Part shown: positions 15,895 through 16,066 of the stretch, piece by piece | Numbering within the stretch: the stretch's first letter is position 1 | How the letters are laid out: every line of letters begins with the position of its first letter | From: Promethearchaeota archaeon | GTDB taxonomy: Archaea; Asgardarchaeota; Lokiarchaeia; Sigynarchaeales; SOKP01 | Direction of reading: 5' to 3' | Assembly (NCBI GenBank): GCA_014730295.1 | Contig: WJIN01000025.1 | Location: 1 to 16,066 of the forward strand | DNA: 16,066 nucleotides | Notes under the pieces: generated by a model | Database searches by the model: none | What the model saw: only the letters and a program-made list of their open reading frames with translations | What the model was told of the DNA's origin: nothing | Translations under genes and position numbers: made by a program

Positions 15895-16066
15895 TTAAAA
15901 GGCGTACTCCTTTTCAGTTTTGTACTTATGGGTTCTTAAAGCTTCAAAATCTTCCTTGAGTTGTTGATATATGTTGTTCCGTTCTGCCAGCATTTGATTC
16001 CATAAAAGACGGCAACAACCAAATATCTTGTTTAATATCTCTTGCTCAAGATGAGTAGGGTATATC
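15895..16066 (-). pseudogene. tnpB: Truncated TnpB N-terminal fragment (IS200/IS605 family)
   Basis: Running in from the right edge on the minus strand, the frame reads IYPTHLEQEILNKIFGCC, then LLWNQMLAERNNIY and THKYKTEKEYAF before a TAA at 15895-15897. This matches the N-terminal helix-turn-helix region of TnpB (OrfB), where YPT-EQ-LN--FGCCR--WN-ML-ER is characteristic. An intact gene would continue for about 300 more residues including the RuvC domain (catalytic D, E, D) and zinc finger; here everything is missing, and the sequence jumps to the 3' end of the element. The nuclease is therefore inactive, an internally deleted remnant. The true 5' end lies beyond the window. Confidence 0.75.

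Overview
The window is AT-rich archaeal DNA. The gene set points to an Asgard archaeon (Lokiarchaeia-like), as inference: a Ras/Rab-type small GTPase, a double beta-propeller protein, a HEAT-repeat protein, a TrmB-type and an Lrp/AsnC-type regulator, an HTH/Zn-ribbon protein, TATA-like promoters close to start codons, and T-tract terminators. No rRNA, tRNA or CRISPR array was seen.

Layout. Positions 1-480 have no convincing gene but hold a duplicated structured element: two units about 183 bp apart that keep the same stems with changed bases. Then come minus-strand genes: a DUF454 membrane protein, catalase-peroxidase KatG, a DUF1761 membrane protein and a TrmB-family regulator. A divergent intergenic region with three TCACAA-type motifs separates this regulator from a plus-strand pair: a 43-residue four-cysteine protein resembling small subunits of benzylsuccinate-synthase-type glycyl radical enzymes, and a GyrI-like (COG4832) protein. 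A plus-strand HEAT-repeat gene follows.

Positions 6998-10422 form an Asgard-style accessory block: two tandem paralogous small proteins of unknown family and a 664-residue protein with about 14 propeller blades on the minus strand, facing a divergent small GTPase whose switch II motif is degenerate. The propeller and GTPase genes share a 76-bp promoter region.

Positions 10440-14015 hold a redox operon: a molybdopterin (bis-MGD) oxidoreductase, a DmsB/NrfC-type four-cluster ferredoxin subunit overlapping it by 4 bp, and a small four-helix membrane protein. Neither redox subunit has a Tat signal, so the complex looks cytoplasmic. Its leader has a repeat-derived hairpin and a 15-codon ORF with a strong Shine-Dalgarno sequence.

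The right end carries an HTH/Zn-ribbon protein, a GIY-YIG protein with a C-terminal Zn-ribbon, an Lrp/AsnC regulator whose complete reading frame lacks any ATG/GTG/TTG start, and the decayed 3' part of an IS200/IS605-family element: a truncated TnpB N-terminus joined to an omega-RNA-like 3' end. The points most worth following up are the GTPase/propeller/paralog block, the duplicated RNA-like element and the TnpB/omega-RNA remnant.
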